A stretch of DNA of 64,000 bases from the NCBI RefSeq assembly GCF_001458195.1, contig NZ_CYPU01000071.1, forward strand, positions 186,001-250,000, given 5' to 3'. Source of the DNA: Ruegeria atlantica (lineage in GTDB: Bacteria > Pseudomonadota > Alphaproteobacteria > Rhodobacterales > Rhodobacteraceae). This document shows positions 53,153-62,100 of the stretch, piece after piece. Below the pieces are notes generated by a model, which worked only from the letters and a program-made list of their open reading frames with translations, was not told the origin of the DNA and made no database searches. How positions within the stretch are numbered: the first letter of the stretch is position 1; each line of letters opens with the position of its first letter. A program made the translations under genes and the position numbers.

Positions 53153-54985
53153 TTATTCCGCAGCCTCGGCCTGAATGAACCCGCCTGACTGACGATGCCA
53201 GAACCGGGCATACAGCCCACCCTGGTCCAACAACGCGTCATGTGTGCCGGTTTCCACGATACGCCCTTGGTCCAGGACAATAATCCGGTCCATCTCGCTG
53301 AGTGTGGACAACCGATGCGCGATAGCCAGAACCGTCTTGCCTTGCATCACCCGATGCAAAGCCGTCTGGATCGAGGCCTCAACCTCGGAGTCCAGTGCCG
53401 AGGTTGCCTCATCCAGCACCAATATAGGCGCATCCTTGAGGATGGCGCGCGCCAACGCGATCCGCTGACGCTGACCACCGCTAAGCTTCACTCCGCGCTC
53501 GCCCAGATGTGCTTCATAGCCGGTGCGTCCGTGGGCATCCTGAAGGCTGAGGATGAATTCATGCGCCTCGGCCTTTTTGGCCGCCTCGATCATTTCCTCT
53601 TCCGAGGCGTCAGGGCGGCCGTAAAGAATATTCTCCCGCGCCGACCGATTGAACATCGCGGTTTCCTGCGTGACCATGCCGATCTGACGGCGCAAGCTGT
53701 CCTGCGTTATTCCGGATACGTCCTGACCATCTATCAAGATCGTGCCCTTTTCACCGTCGTACAGGCGCAACAGCAGCGAAACCAAGGTTGATTTCCCTGC
53801 CCCCGAAGCGCCGACAATGCCCAGTTTCTCGCCGGGGTGCACGGTCATGTTCAGGCCTGATACACCGCCAACATCCCGACCGTAGGCAAAGCTGACATGG
53901 TCAAAGGTGATCTGGCCTTCGAGCACGGACAACTCCGCCGCGCCCGTTTGATCCTCAACCCGTTCACGCTTGGCCAGCGTATTCATGCCGTTCTCGATCT
54001 CGCCAACATTGGCGTAAAGACCCATGAGGGTGAAACTGACCCAGCCTGTCATCTGGGCAATTCGGATGGAAATGGCACCTGCGGCCACAATGTCACCGGC
54101 TGTCGCAGACCCCGCTTGCCACAGCCACAGCGTTGCACCTATCAGCAAAACCGGCAGAACCCCGGCCAACAGCATCAAGATAAAGCGGAAACTGGCCGAC
54201 AGGCTTCCGAACGCCAACATCTTTTCTCGCAGATCAACCATGGAATTCCGCGCGGCCTGATCTTCGAAGTCAGAGTGGGCAAACAGTTTAACGGTTTTGA
54301 TATTGGTGATCGTGTCGACGACTTGCCCGGACACCATCGCGCGAGCGCCTGCCCGCGCCGCTGAGCGTTTACGGATGCGCGGCAGATACCAACGGACAAG
54401 CAGGAAATACACAACCAGCCAAGCCGCAAATGGCAGCATAACCAGCGGATGAATAGACCCTAACAAAAGCAATGAGCCCGCCAGCGAGGCCAAGGCAAAC
54501 ACGATCGCACTAATCGTCTCGGATACCACCGACGCCATCGCGTTGGATGTTTGCATCTGCTTCTGCGCGATCCGCCCTGCAAAATCGTCGTCAAAATAGG
54601 TGACCGACTGGCCCAGCGTCCACCGGTTCAGCTTGGCCAGAACCAACGGCGTGATATTGGGCATGACGATATAGTTGTTGGTCAACGACGAAAGCCCGAA
54701 CAGGGCTGGCCGCAGTAGCATGAAAAACGCAACGACCCCAAGGATCATCCAGACGTTGTTGGCGGTCAGAAAGTTCTCGGGTCCGCTTGTGGTTGCTGCG
54801 TCAATGACCAGGCCCAGCATCCACGCAGTGCCCGCCTCCATCGCACCCGCAGTAGCCGAGAAAAACGCCGCGACGAAGATCATTGGCCATGCGCCAGACA
54901 GGCACCAGCGAATGAACGCCCCCAGCGATTGCGGCGGGGGCGTTTCGATGTTTTTGAACGGGTTTATGAGGTCGGCAATCCTCAT
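53153..54985 (-). CDS. ABC transporter ATP-binding/permease protein (heterodimeric exporter, subunit 2)
   Basis: A 610-residue fused exporter half. Residues 30-330 form the six-helix transmembrane domain and residues 345-600 the ATPase, with Walker A GASGAGKSTLVSLLLRLYDG, signature LSGGQRQRIALARAILK, Walker B ILVLDEATSALDSEVEASIQ and the H-loop IAHRLSTLSEM. ATG 54985 overlaps the stop of the upstream gene (ATGA). Together with that gene it forms a heterodimeric MsbA-like exporter. The substrate is unknown. Confidence 0.92.
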   Translation of the reverse strand: MRIADLINPFKNIETPPPQSLGAFIRWCLSGAWPMIFVAAFFSATAGAMEAGTAWMLGLVIDAATTSGPENFLTANNVWMILGVVAFFMLLRPALFGLSSLTNNYIVMPNITPLVLAKLNRWTLGQSVTYFDDDFAGRIAQKQMQTSNAMASVVSETISAIVFALASLAGSLLLLGSIHPLVMLPFAAWLVVYFLLVRWYLPRIRKRSAARAGARAMVSGQVVDTITNIKTVKLFAHSDFEDQAARNSMVDLREKMLAFGSLSASFRFILMLLAGVLPVLLIGATLWLWQAGSATAGDIVAAGAISIRIAQMTGWVSFTLMGLYANVGEIENGMNTLAKRERVEDQTGAAELSVLEGQITFDHVSFAYGRDVGGVSGLNMTVHPGEKLGIVGASGAGKSTLVSLLLRLYDGEKGTILIDGQDVSGITQDSLRRQIGMVTQETAMFNRSARENILYGRPDASEEEMIEAAKKAEAHEFILSLQDAHGRTGYEAHLGERGVKLSGGQRQRIALARAILKDAPILVLDEATSALDSEVEASIQTALHRVMQGKTVLAIAHRLSTLSEMDRIIVLDQGRIVETGTHDALLDQGGLYARFWHRQSGGFIQAEAAE

Positions 54986-56820
54986 TCAGCGGCCTCCGGA
55001 TTCAGGAAGCCCCCAGATTGCCGCGCCCAGAACTGGGCGTAAAGCCCACCTTGCGCCAACAGTTCGGAATGGCCGCCTTCTTCGACGATCCGACCACCAT
55101 CCATGACCAGAATACGGTCCATCTGCGCGATGGTGCTCAGCCGGTGGGCAATGGCGATCACGGTTTTTCCTTGCATCATACCGTAGAGAGTTTCCTGAAT
55201 TGACGCTTCGACCTCGGAATCTAGAGCGGATGTCGCCTCGTCCAACAGCAAAATGGGTGCGTCCTTCAGGATCACCCGCGCCAGCGTCACGCGCTGCCGC
55301 TGACCACCGGACAGTTTCACACCCCGCTCGCCCACATGCGCATCATACCCCGTGCGCCCTTCTGGGTCTTGCAGATCAAGGATGAACTCATGCGCCTCAG
55401 CCTGTTTGGCGGCGGCAATCATCTGTTCTTCGGTGGCATCGGGGCGACCATAGAGGATGTTGTCACGCACCGACCGATGCAACAGGGCGCTGTCCTGCTG
55501 AACCATACCGATATGGCTGCGCAAACTGTCCTGCGTGACCCTGGAAATGTCCTGACCGTCAATCAGGATCGCGCCCTGTTCAACGTCGTAAAACCGCAAA
55601 AGCAACTTAACTAGGGTCGATTTTCCCGCACCGGACCGCCCGATCAGACCGATCTTTTCGCCCGGATTGAGGGTCAGATTGATGTGATCCAGCCCGCCGG
55701 TCTTGCGACCGTAATGGTGTGACAGATCACGGATGTCGATCTGACCCTTGCTCAACTGCAAGGGCTTGGCATTCGGCACATCCAACAGGTCAACGGGCTG
55801 GGCAATGGTCTGCATGCCTTCGGCCACGACACCAAGCTGACGGAAGAAGCTGGTCAGCGCCCACATGATCCATCCGGTCATCGCGTTCAGTCGCAGGGTC
55901 AAAGCAGTCGCCGCCGCAACGACACCCACAGATGCACTCCCTTGCATCCACAGAGAAATGGCCCAACCAACCACGCCGACGATCAGCAAACCGTTCAGAG
56001 CGACCAGTACCGCATCCATTATGGTGAAAATCCGCATTTCGACCTGAAAGGTACGACGCGTTTCTTCAATGGCTTCGCGGGCATAGTCCAACTCTTGTTC
56101 GTTATGGGCGAACATCTTGACCGAATGGATGTTGGTATAGCTGTCCACCACCCGACCCGTCACAGCCGAGCGCGCATCGGACGCAGCCTGCGAAGCCGGA
56201 CCCACCCTTTTCACCGTCCAGCGCACCAGTATGGCGTAAAGCGCAAACCAGATCAGCAGTGGCAACAGCAACCGTGGATCCGCCGCCATCAACAGGATCG
56301 CAGCGCCAATCAGATAGGCAATCGAAAATGAGATGGCGTCAAACACCTGAAACACGGCCTCGCCTGCGGCAGGCGGCGTTTGCATGATCCGATTGGCAAT
56401 GCGACCGGCAAAATCATTCTCGAACCAACCGACGGATTGGCGCAGAACGTGTTTGTGGGCACGCCAGCGGATCAGGGTGCCAAAGTTCGGTAGGATCGTG
56501 TTGTTTAACAACAGCACATCCACGACATGCAGCATCGGGCGCAGCAGCAGCACAAACGCCGCGACCAGGATAAACTCGGTGCCGTGGTTCTGCCAGACCT
56601 CGGCCGGAGGGCCCGACAGCAGGTCAACCACCCGGCCCATGTAGTAAATCAGGCCAACTTCAACTGCCGCAACAACGACAGAGATTAAACCAGCCCAGAA
56701 GAACACCCGCATGAACGGTTGCGAGTAATCCAGCATGAACGGCCACAACCGCGTCGGCGGCGTGTCGGTTTCCTTGTAGGCAACAAAAGGGTCAACGAGG
56801 TTTTCGAAATAGCGAAACAT
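54982..56820 (-). CDS. ABC transporter ATP-binding/permease protein (heterodimeric exporter, subunit 1)
   Basis: A 612-residue fused exporter half, a paralogue of the next gene. The N-terminal transmembrane domain spans residues 25-335; the ATPase has Walker A GRSGAGKSTLVKLLLRFYD, signature LSGGQRQRVTLARVILK, Walker B ILLLDEATSALDSEVEASIQ and IAHRLSTIAQM. GGAG precedes ATG 56820. Translational coupling suggests a heterodimer with the 53153 protein. Lipid-A-like or drug export is possible; the sequence does not decide. Confidence 0.92.
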   Translation of the reverse strand: MFRYFENLVDPFVAYKETDTPPTRLWPFMLDYSQPFMRVFFWAGLISVVVAAVEVGLIYYMGRVVDLLSGPPAEVWQNHGTEFILVAAFVLLLRPMLHVVDVLLLNNTILPNFGTLIRWRAHKHVLRQSVGWFENDFAGRIANRIMQTPPAAGEAVFQVFDAISFSIAYLIGAAILLMAADPRLLLPLLIWFALYAILVRWTVKRVGPASQAASDARSAVTGRVVDSYTNIHSVKMFAHNEQELDYAREAIEETRRTFQVEMRIFTIMDAVLVALNGLLIVGVVGWAISLWMQGSASVGVVAAATALTLRLNAMTGWIMWALTSFFRQLGVVAEGMQTIAQPVDLLDVPNAKPLQLSKGQIDIRDLSHHYGRKTGGLDHINLTLNPGEKIGLIGRSGAGKSTLVKLLLRFYDVEQGAILIDGQDISRVTQDSLRSHIGMVQQDSALLHRSVRDNILYGRPDATEEQMIAAAKQAEAHEFILDLQDPEGRTGYDAHVGERGVKLSGGQRQRVTLARVILKDAPILLLDEATSALDSEVEASIQETLYGMMQGKTVIAIAHRLSTIAQMDRILVMDGGRIVEEGGHSELLAQGGLYAQFWARQSGGFLNPEAAE

Positions 56821-57010
56821 GGAGAGTGCTCCGGTTGAGCAGAAAATTAGTCATGCGAAGAAAGATGGCGTCAGAACACCACCCTTACGGGTCAAAGTGT
56901 TCCAGCCTTAGCTGTCCCAGATCCCGTAATACATTCGCATCCCTCCATTCATGTGACAGGGGCAAATAATCATAAACTCTTTTACTTGTCATCCCCTTTT
57001 GAGACTTCCT

Positions 57011-58165
57011 TTATCCGCCAAGCAGATCTTCGCGGCCCAGTGTGAACCCCGAAGCGATCCACTTCGCCTCAAGATCGGCCAGTTTCTTGCCCAGCGCAGG
57101 GCCGGTGAACTCGGGGATCAGATCAGTTGCCCTGATCGGGAAGGTCGCGCCCGCACCAACGTTGAGATCGTGCTTTATCGAGTCTAACCAAGGCTGTTCC
57201 AAAAAGGCACACCGCAATAGCGCTTCATGAAGCCCGTCCGTTTCACCGTACCGAAATCCCAATTCGGCAAAGCTGACCGGGCTGGACGCCTCATCCCGCA
57301 TTCGTGTCAGGCGCTGCAATTGCGCGCGGCTCAGGCGCAGGGTTTGCGCGATCTCGGACGGCGCAATCGCCGCCAGTCGCCGCACCGGTTCCGGATCAGC
57401 GCCTGCCTGCTGTTCCAATGCAATCAACGGGGCCAATGCACGATCATCAGCACCCGGCAATAGTTGCACCAGTACTCCGGCGCTGCGCATTGCGGCGACG
57501 GATGGCGCGGGGTCTGGTGCGCCCAGAAGCTTTAAAAGTTCAGCACCCACGCGTTCGCGGGACAAGCCGGCCAGACCGTCCAGGTTGGACGCAATGGCGG
57601 CCAGAGCGTCGGGATCGAACCCTGCCTCGACATCGCCATACCAGGCGTGAAACCGGAAATAGCGCAGCGAACGCAGATAATCCTCGCGAATGCGGTTCGC
57701 GGCAGTGCCGATGAACCGGACGCGGCGCGCTTGCAGGTCTGGCAAACCGTTCAGAGGGTCCAAAATTGTCCCGTCGGGCCGTGCATATATCGCGTTCATC
57801 GTGAAATCGCGACGCGCGGCATCCTCTTCGACCTTGTCGGAAAAAGCGACAACGGCGCGGCGGCCATCAGTTTCCACGTCACGACGAAAGGTAGTGATCT
57901 CATGCGGGATGCCTTGGCTAACCACAGTGATTGTGCCGTGATCGATCCCGGTGGGTATGGCCTTGAGCCCAGCTTGCTGTGCCAGCTCGACCACTTTGTC
58001 GGGCCGCGCATCTGTGGCGATGTCAATATCCGATACCGGAGCGCCCAACAGCGCGTTGCGCACACATCCACCCACAAACAAGGCTTGGTACCCGGCATCG
58101 GTCAGGGCAGCGCAGACCTGTTGCGTTGCCGATTCCGACACCCAGTCTTCTTTGATTTGCGTCAT
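57011..58165 (-). CDS. CCA tRNA nucleotidyltransferase (class II polymerase-beta fold)
   Basis: A 384-residue enzyme that adds or repairs the 3'-CCA end of tRNA. The catalytic head has FVGGCVRNALLGAPVSDIDI with AT (the GG and D-x-D motifs), EITTFRRDVETDGRRA, DAARRDFTMNAIYARPDG and RIREDYLRSLRYFRFHAWYG. The 3'-end-specific C-terminal helices follow. In some bacteria related proteins are poly(A) polymerases, so CCA addition is family inference. ATG 58165 overlaps the stop of the NUDIX gene by ATGA. Confidence 0.9.
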   Translation of the reverse strand: MTQIKEDWVSESATQQVCAALTDAGYQALFVGGCVRNALLGAPVSDIDIATDARPDKVVELAQQAGLKAIPTGIDHGTITVVSQGIPHEITTFRRDVETDGRRAVVAFSDKVEEDAARRDFTMNAIYARPDGTILDPLNGLPDLQARRVRFIGTAANRIREDYLRSLRYFRFHAWYGDVEAGFDPDALAAIASNLDGLAGLSRERVGAELLKLLGAPDPAPSVAAMRSAGVLVQLLPGADDRALAPLIALEQQAGADPEPVRRLAAIAPSEIAQTLRLSRAQLQRLTRMRDEASSPVSFAELGFRYGETDGLHEALLRCAFLEQPWLDSIKHDLNVGAGATFPIRATDLIPEFTGPALGKKLADLEAKWIASGFTLGREDLLGG

Positions 58166-58767
58166 TCGTTGATCCGTGCTGCCAATCCCCGCAGAATTCG
58201 GGCTGTTGCGCCCCAGATGTAATAAGGGCCGAAAGGTACCGTGTAGTAATACCGCCTTTGTCCCCGCCAGTGGCGCGATTCAACGATATAATTCGCAGGG
58301 TTGAGCACATGTGCAAGTGGAACTGAAAACACCTCGGCCACTTCGCCCAGTTCAGGCACTGGATGGAAAGGTTTCCGCAGGATCGCCACCACAGGTGTGA
58401 CGGTGAATGAGGTCACTGTTTCATGCGTAGGTAGGTGGCCAAGAATTTCCGGCATTTCTTGCGGCAGTCCGATCTCTTCGCGCGCCTCACGCAATGCAGT
58501 GGCAGTCACGTCCGCATCGCCGTTATCCTGCTTGCCGCCTGGAAACGCTATCTGCCCCGGGTGATGCTTAAGCGCCGAGGATCGCTTGGTCAAAATCAAG
58601 CGCGGGGCGCCATCTGCGACTGAAATCGCAACCAAAACACCGGCAGGGCGCAGTTTGCGACCCTCAGGCAGGGCAAAATCGGGATTCAGGTCAAAATCAC
58701 TGGACCCGTTACCGGGGCGGCGCAAGACCGCCCGCAGCTGATCTGTTGGATCAGGCGTTGTCAGCAT
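58162..58767 (-). CDS. CoA pyrophosphatase (NUDIX hydrolase, NudL/CoAse type)
   Basis: A 201-residue NUDIX enzyme that splits CoA and oxidised CoA to phosphopantetheine and 3',5'-ADP. The CoA-specific segment LTKRSSALKHHPGQIAFPGG runs directly into the NUDIX box GGKQDNGDADVTATALREAR with EEIGL, the usual CoAse arrangement. ATG 58767 overlaps the end of the Hsp33 gene by 17 bases; the longer frame to 58806 lies within it. Coupled to the CCA enzyme downstream. Confidence 0.9.
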   Translation of the reverse strand: MLTTPDPTDQLRAVLRRPGNGSSDFDLNPDFALPEGRKLRPAGVLVAISVADGAPRLILTKRSSALKHHPGQIAFPGGKQDNGDADVTATALREAREEIGLPQEMPEILGHLPTHETVTSFTVTPVVAILRKPFHPVPELGEVAEVFSVPLAHVLNPANYIVESRHWRGQRRYYYTVPFGPYYIWGATARILRGLAARINE

Positions 58768-59728
58768 CAAATCCGACCGTGGCAGGATCCAGCACATAAT
58801 GTGCACCGCAGAACTGACAATCAGCCGTCACGTCGCCTTCGGGCGTGGTCATCTTTTCGATGTCCTTGGCCGAATAGATCGACAGGCTCTGACGAACACG
58901 GTCTTCTGAACAGGTACACCCGAATTGCACTGATTGCGCATCGTACACGCGCGGCTGTTCCTCATGAAACAGCCGGACCAACAGATCCGTAGGTGCAATC
59001 GACGGGCCGATCAGTTCCAAATCGTCGACCGTATCCAGCAGGATGTTGACGCGACCCCAGTTTTCACCTTCTTCACCATCGACAAGGTCATCTGCAGTCA
59101 GGATGTTCCCTTCGCCCTCGCCTGATGCCACGAAGGGTGAAGCCTTGGGCATGTGCTGCAGCATGACGCCACCCGCGCGCCAATGTTCTCCAACGCCCGG
59201 TTCGGTCGATTTGCCAAAGCTCAGCGAAAACCGGGTCGGCAATTGTTCCGACTGGGCGAAATACGCCTCAGCACAGGCACTCAGCGACCCACCCGCCAAA
59301 GGGGTGATTCCCTGATACGGCTGGGTCCCCTCACCCTGGTCGATCATGATGGCAAAATACCCCTCGCCCACCTGATCGAAAGGCACACCATCAGTCAGAC
59401 GGTCGCGGTCAAAGCTGGCATAGGCGCGAATGCGGGCCGGCTCCCCCTCTTGCTGAGGCGCATAATAGTCGGTCGCAATCATGCGCACCGGACCTTTAGA
59501 CTGAACCTGCAGGGACAGCTTCCAGCGCAGCGCAACTGTCTGGCCGATCAATGCGGTCAGCAGGGCCATCTCGGCCACCAGAGCCTCGACCTTTTCTGGA
59601 TAGTCATGCTGGCTCAGGATGCCATCAAGCACACCATCCAGACGGGCCACGCGGCCGCGCATATCCGATACATCAAGTTGAAAGGGCAGGACGGTGTCGT
59701 CCCACGCGATTTTTGTTCCAAGAGACAT
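58751..59728 (-). CDS. hslO: Redox-regulated chaperone Hsp33
   Basis: A 325-residue holdase that is activated by oxidation. The zinc switch is visible as FGCTCSEDRVRQSL (C-x-C) and ADCQFCGAHYVLDP (C-x-x-C) some 30 residues later. The N-terminal domain has LVAEMALLTALIGQTVALRW and YQGITPLAGGSLSACAEAYF. AAGGAA precedes ATG 59728. A sigma-32 type promoter is found about 40 bases upstream, in the gap to the divergent NUDIX gene. Confidence 0.94.
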   Translation of the reverse strand: MSLGTKIAWDDTVLPFQLDVSDMRGRVARLDGVLDGILSQHDYPEKVEALVAEMALLTALIGQTVALRWKLSLQVQSKGPVRMIATDYYAPQQEGEPARIRAYASFDRDRLTDGVPFDQVGEGYFAIMIDQGEGTQPYQGITPLAGGSLSACAEAYFAQSEQLPTRFSLSFGKSTEPGVGEHWRAGGVMLQHMPKASPFVASGEGEGNILTADDLVDGEEGENWGRVNILLDTVDDLELIGPSIAPTDLLVRLFHEEQPRVYDAQSVQFGCTCSEDRVRQSLSIYSAKDIEKMTTPEGDVTADCQFCGAHYVLDPATVGFDADNA

Positions 59729-59767
59729 GGGGTTTCCTTACACGCCACAGGTTGGCATACCGCCAGC

Positions 59768-59795
59768 ATATAGGTCGAACTATTCGGGTTTTAAG
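59768..59795 (-). promoter_or_regulatory. Candidate sigma-32 type promoter of hslO
   Basis: Minus-strand -35 CTTAAA (59795-59790), a 15-base spacer and -10 CCTATAT (59774-59768). The -35 overlaps the ribosome site AAGGGG of the divergent NUDIX gene. It matches the alphaproteobacterial RpoH pattern; experimental support is lacking. Confidence 0.5.
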
Positions 59796-59804
59796 GGGCC
59801 ATAC

Positions 59805-60248
59805 ATGATCAGACGGTTTGGTGAAACCCCTCAGGCCGGGCGAACATATACACGCCGGGTGGGTGTTTATGCATTGCTGCCCCGAGGCCGCAGCCTTTTG
59901 CTGACCTGTCAGACAGAACCCGGACCCGATCTGCAATTGCCCGGCGGCGGAATTGATCCGGGCGAATCGCCCATCACTGCCCTGCACCGAGAAGTGTTCG
60001 AAGAAACCGGCTGGTTGATCGCGTCGCCCCGCCGCATCGGTGCTTTTCGTCGGTTCACTTATATGCCCGAATACGATTTGTGGGCCGAAAAGCTGTGCCA
60101 TATCTATCGCGCGCGTCCCATCCAGCGCATGGGTCCACCGTCTGAGCCGTTCCATGAAGCCATATGGATGGACACCGCCGATGCGGTCCAATTGCTGGGC
60201 AATGACGGAGATCGCCACTTTGCCGCGCTGCATGAACAGCGGCTTTAG
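59805..60248 (+). CDS. NUDIX hydrolase
   Basis: A 147-residue NUDIX enzyme with the complete box GGGIDPGESPITALHREVFE and ETGW. The segment GRTYTRRVGVYALLPRGRSL and the LCHIYRARPIQRMGPPSEP region are typical of small NTP- or sugar-nucleotide-cleaving NUDIX proteins. ATG 59805 has AAGGGG six bases upstream; the frame open to 59694 runs antisense over hslO. The stop codon is interleaved with that of the convergent phosphatase fragment (TTAG at 60245-60248). Substrate unknown. Confidence 0.88.
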   Translation: MIRRFGETPQAGRTYTRRVGVYALLPRGRSLLLTCQTEPGPDLQLPGGGIDPGESPITALHREVFEETGWLIASPRRIGAFRRFTYMPEYDLWAEKLCHIYRARPIQRMGPPSEPFHEAIWMDTADAVQLLGNDGDRHFAALHEQRL

Positions 60249-60481
60249 TGTCCGTTGTATTCAAAGAAAACAGCCGAAACATCATCATCCATACCTCGGC
60301 CAGGTGCCATCGCTTGCGTCAGCCGCCAGAACATATCGTCCAGGAACTCCGTTCCGTTTCGGTCCGGCCCGCAATCCAGCGCCATCTGTCGCAAGCCATC
60401 CTCGTCCAGCAGGCCACCGTCGGCGAGGCTGCATTCTGTGAACCCATCGAAATACAGCAATAGCCTGTCGCCGGGTTGCAT
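60245..60481 (-). pseudogene. C-terminal fragment of the PP2C-type phosphatase, cut off by a premature stop
   Basis: In frame with, and directly after, the response-regulator phosphatase at 60482: the sequence runs CAG CGG ACC GAG TTC TAA ATG CAA CCC GGC. The 78-residue stretch MQPGDRLLLYFDGFTECSLA ... GMDDDVSAVFFEY contains the last strands and the metal-binding DD of the SpoIIE/RsbU phosphatase fold. In relatives this part is continuous with the preceding domain. It might be reinitiated from the ATG that follows the TAA. A read error would be another explanation. Confidence 0.7.
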
Positions 60482-61516
60482 TTAGAACTCGGTCCGCTGA
60501 AACGTGACGTCCGGCAGCAATCCAATAGGCAACCCGCCCTCGCCCAGAAATTCCGTTCTGCCGTCCTGACATAACAACAGCGGATGAGGGTGCCCGGCCT
60601 GCACCATTTTCACATACCTGTTGCGCAGATCTACGATGGCATAGACCATCGTGAAATACTCTTCGATCCCCGTATCCGCCATCAGTCGCGAGTTCAGGGT
60701 TTCGGCAACTTCTTCCGGCGGTAGCAGAGCATAAAATTTGTCGAACCGCCGCGCCATCGCCACGTTCTGGTCGAAATGATTGCTGGACAGATAGCCCCCA
60801 AAGCGTGCAGTCATAATCGCAGACGTGATGCCATGCCCGGACACATCGATACTGTAGAACCCAAGCCTGTTCACACCCGGAGAGAACATCCCCACCAGAT
60901 CGCCGCCGATATGACCGCAGGGTTTCAGCAACATGCTGACCCTAGACTTACCGAATTCGCGCGTCAGCTCGGGTACCAGCGATTCCTGTATCTTGCGCGC
61001 CTGGATCAAGTCCCTGTCGATCGCGTCATGGGCGACGCGCAGTTCCTCAAGCGCGGTTTCGATCATCTGATTTTTCTTGGACAATTCGCGCTGCATATCC
61101 AGAATGCGCGCACCGGCTGATATACGCACGCGCAGCTCATCCGCCTCAAGCGGTTTGATCAGAAAATCATCCGCACCGGTATCCAGACCGCGCGCCACCT
61201 CTTGCTTTTCGCTTTTGGAAGTCAGCAGGATGAAGTAGCTGTATTGCTTGTTGTCCAAGGCGCGGATCGCCTTGCAGAAATCCAGCCCGCTCATCCCCGG
61301 CATCACCCAATCGCTGAGGACAAGATCCGGCGGGTCCGCTGCGCACATTTCAATCGCAACATCACCGCTATCGGCCTCAAGCACGTCAAATCCCCATTTT
61401 TTGAGCGAGGCGACCAGAATACGCCGCTGCAGGCGGCTGTCATCAACGACAAGCACCTTTTGGATCACACCAAAATCCAGATCTGATCCACTTTCTGCCT
61501 GACTGACCCTTGTCAC
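60482..61516 (-). CDS. Response regulator with PP2C (SpoIIE/RsbU-type) phosphatase domain, truncated by in-frame TAA
   Basis: A 344-residue protein. Residues 18-135 are a receiver domain with the acidic pair (VLVVDDS), the phosphoacceptor Asp69 in DLVLSDWVMP, and Lys in DDFLIKPLEADE. A coiled-coil linker (MQRELSKKNQMIETALEEL) leads to a PP2C-type domain with KPCGHIGGDLVGMFSPGVN and FYSIDVSGHGITSAIMTAR. The protein stops at QRTEF, and the rest of the domain, including the final DD, is on the following fragment. Intact relatives dephosphorylate anti-sigma-factor antagonists, giving a partner-switch control of a general stress response. The divergent Hpt protein at 61668 is a plausible phosphodonor. 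Confidence 0.85.
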   Translation of the reverse strand: MTRVSQAESGSDLDFGVIQKVLVVDDSRLQRRILVASLKKWGFDVLEADSGDVAIEMCAADPPDLVLSDWVMPGMSGLDFCKAIRALDNKQYSYFILLTSKSEKQEVARGLDTGADDFLIKPLEADELRVRISAGARILDMQRELSKKNQMIETALEELRVAHDAIDRDLIQARKIQESLVPELTREFGKSRVSMLLKPCGHIGGDLVGMFSPGVNRLGFYSIDVSGHGITSAIMTARFGGYLSSNHFDQNVAMARRFDKFYALLPPEEVAETLNSRLMADTGIEEYFTMVYAIVDLRNRYVKMVQAGHPHPLLLCQDGRTEFLGEGGLPIGLLPDVTFQRTEF

Positions 61517-61667
61517 CTTAACCCTCTGCCCAGCGGCGCTTATCAGAATGGGAAGACCCTATCGCGCCGCAGTTTAACAATGGGTGAAAGCCGAAGTTCA
61601 TTCCGCTTAACCTGCTCTTTACCGGTTCTGCGGTACCAAATCTCCTGGCAGATAAAGCGAGGATGGC

Positions 61668-61991
61668 ATGATCAACTGGTCCAGGGTCCGGCAACTAAGG
61701 GACGAGGTTGGCGCCAGTGAGTTTGATGAGGTGGTGCAGATCTTCCTTGATGAGGTGAACGAAGCCCTTACCCTGCTTCGGAACGACACCGCCCGCACCG
61801 AGTTTGAACAAAACCTGCATTTCGTAAAAGGTAGCGCGCTGAGCCTTGGGTTCGAAACTTTGGCCAAGCTGTGTCAGGACGGGGAACGACAATCGGCACA
61901 AGGGGACAGCCAGGCGGTCGACTTTGCCAATATCCTCAGCATTTTTGAACGCTCAACCGCCGAATTCAAGGCGGGATTATGCAGTTTTTAG
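61668..61991 (+). CDS. Hpt domain-containing protein
   Basis: A 107-residue histidine phosphotransfer protein. The phosphoacceptor His51 lies in NLHFVKGSALSLGFETLAKL, with the conserved Lys54-Gly55. The fold is a four-helix bundle. ATG 61668 has GAGG upstream. It is divergent from the response regulator-phosphatase, a layout in which the Hpt could phosphorylate the receiver domain; the kinase is not in this window. Start and length are typical of stand-alone Hpt proteins. Confidence 0.9.
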   Translation: MINWSRVRQLRDEVGASEFDEVVQIFLDEVNEALTLLRNDTARTEFEQNLHFVKGSALSLGFETLAKLCQDGERQSAQGDSQAVDFANILSIFERSTAEFKAGLCSF

Positions 61992-62100
61992 CGAATGTCA
62001 GCGCGGCTTCTTCCTGTTCGCGACGCTACATTTCCCGGCAATTCCAGAAACCGAAATGAAGATTGAACAGGCCGGAGAGACACACAAATTGATCGTGGCT

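Noticed and set aside
61517-61667. Several TTAAC motifs between the response regulator and the Hpt gene, considered as CtrA sites
   Set aside because: No pair has the TTAA-N7-TTAA spacing of a full CtrA box.
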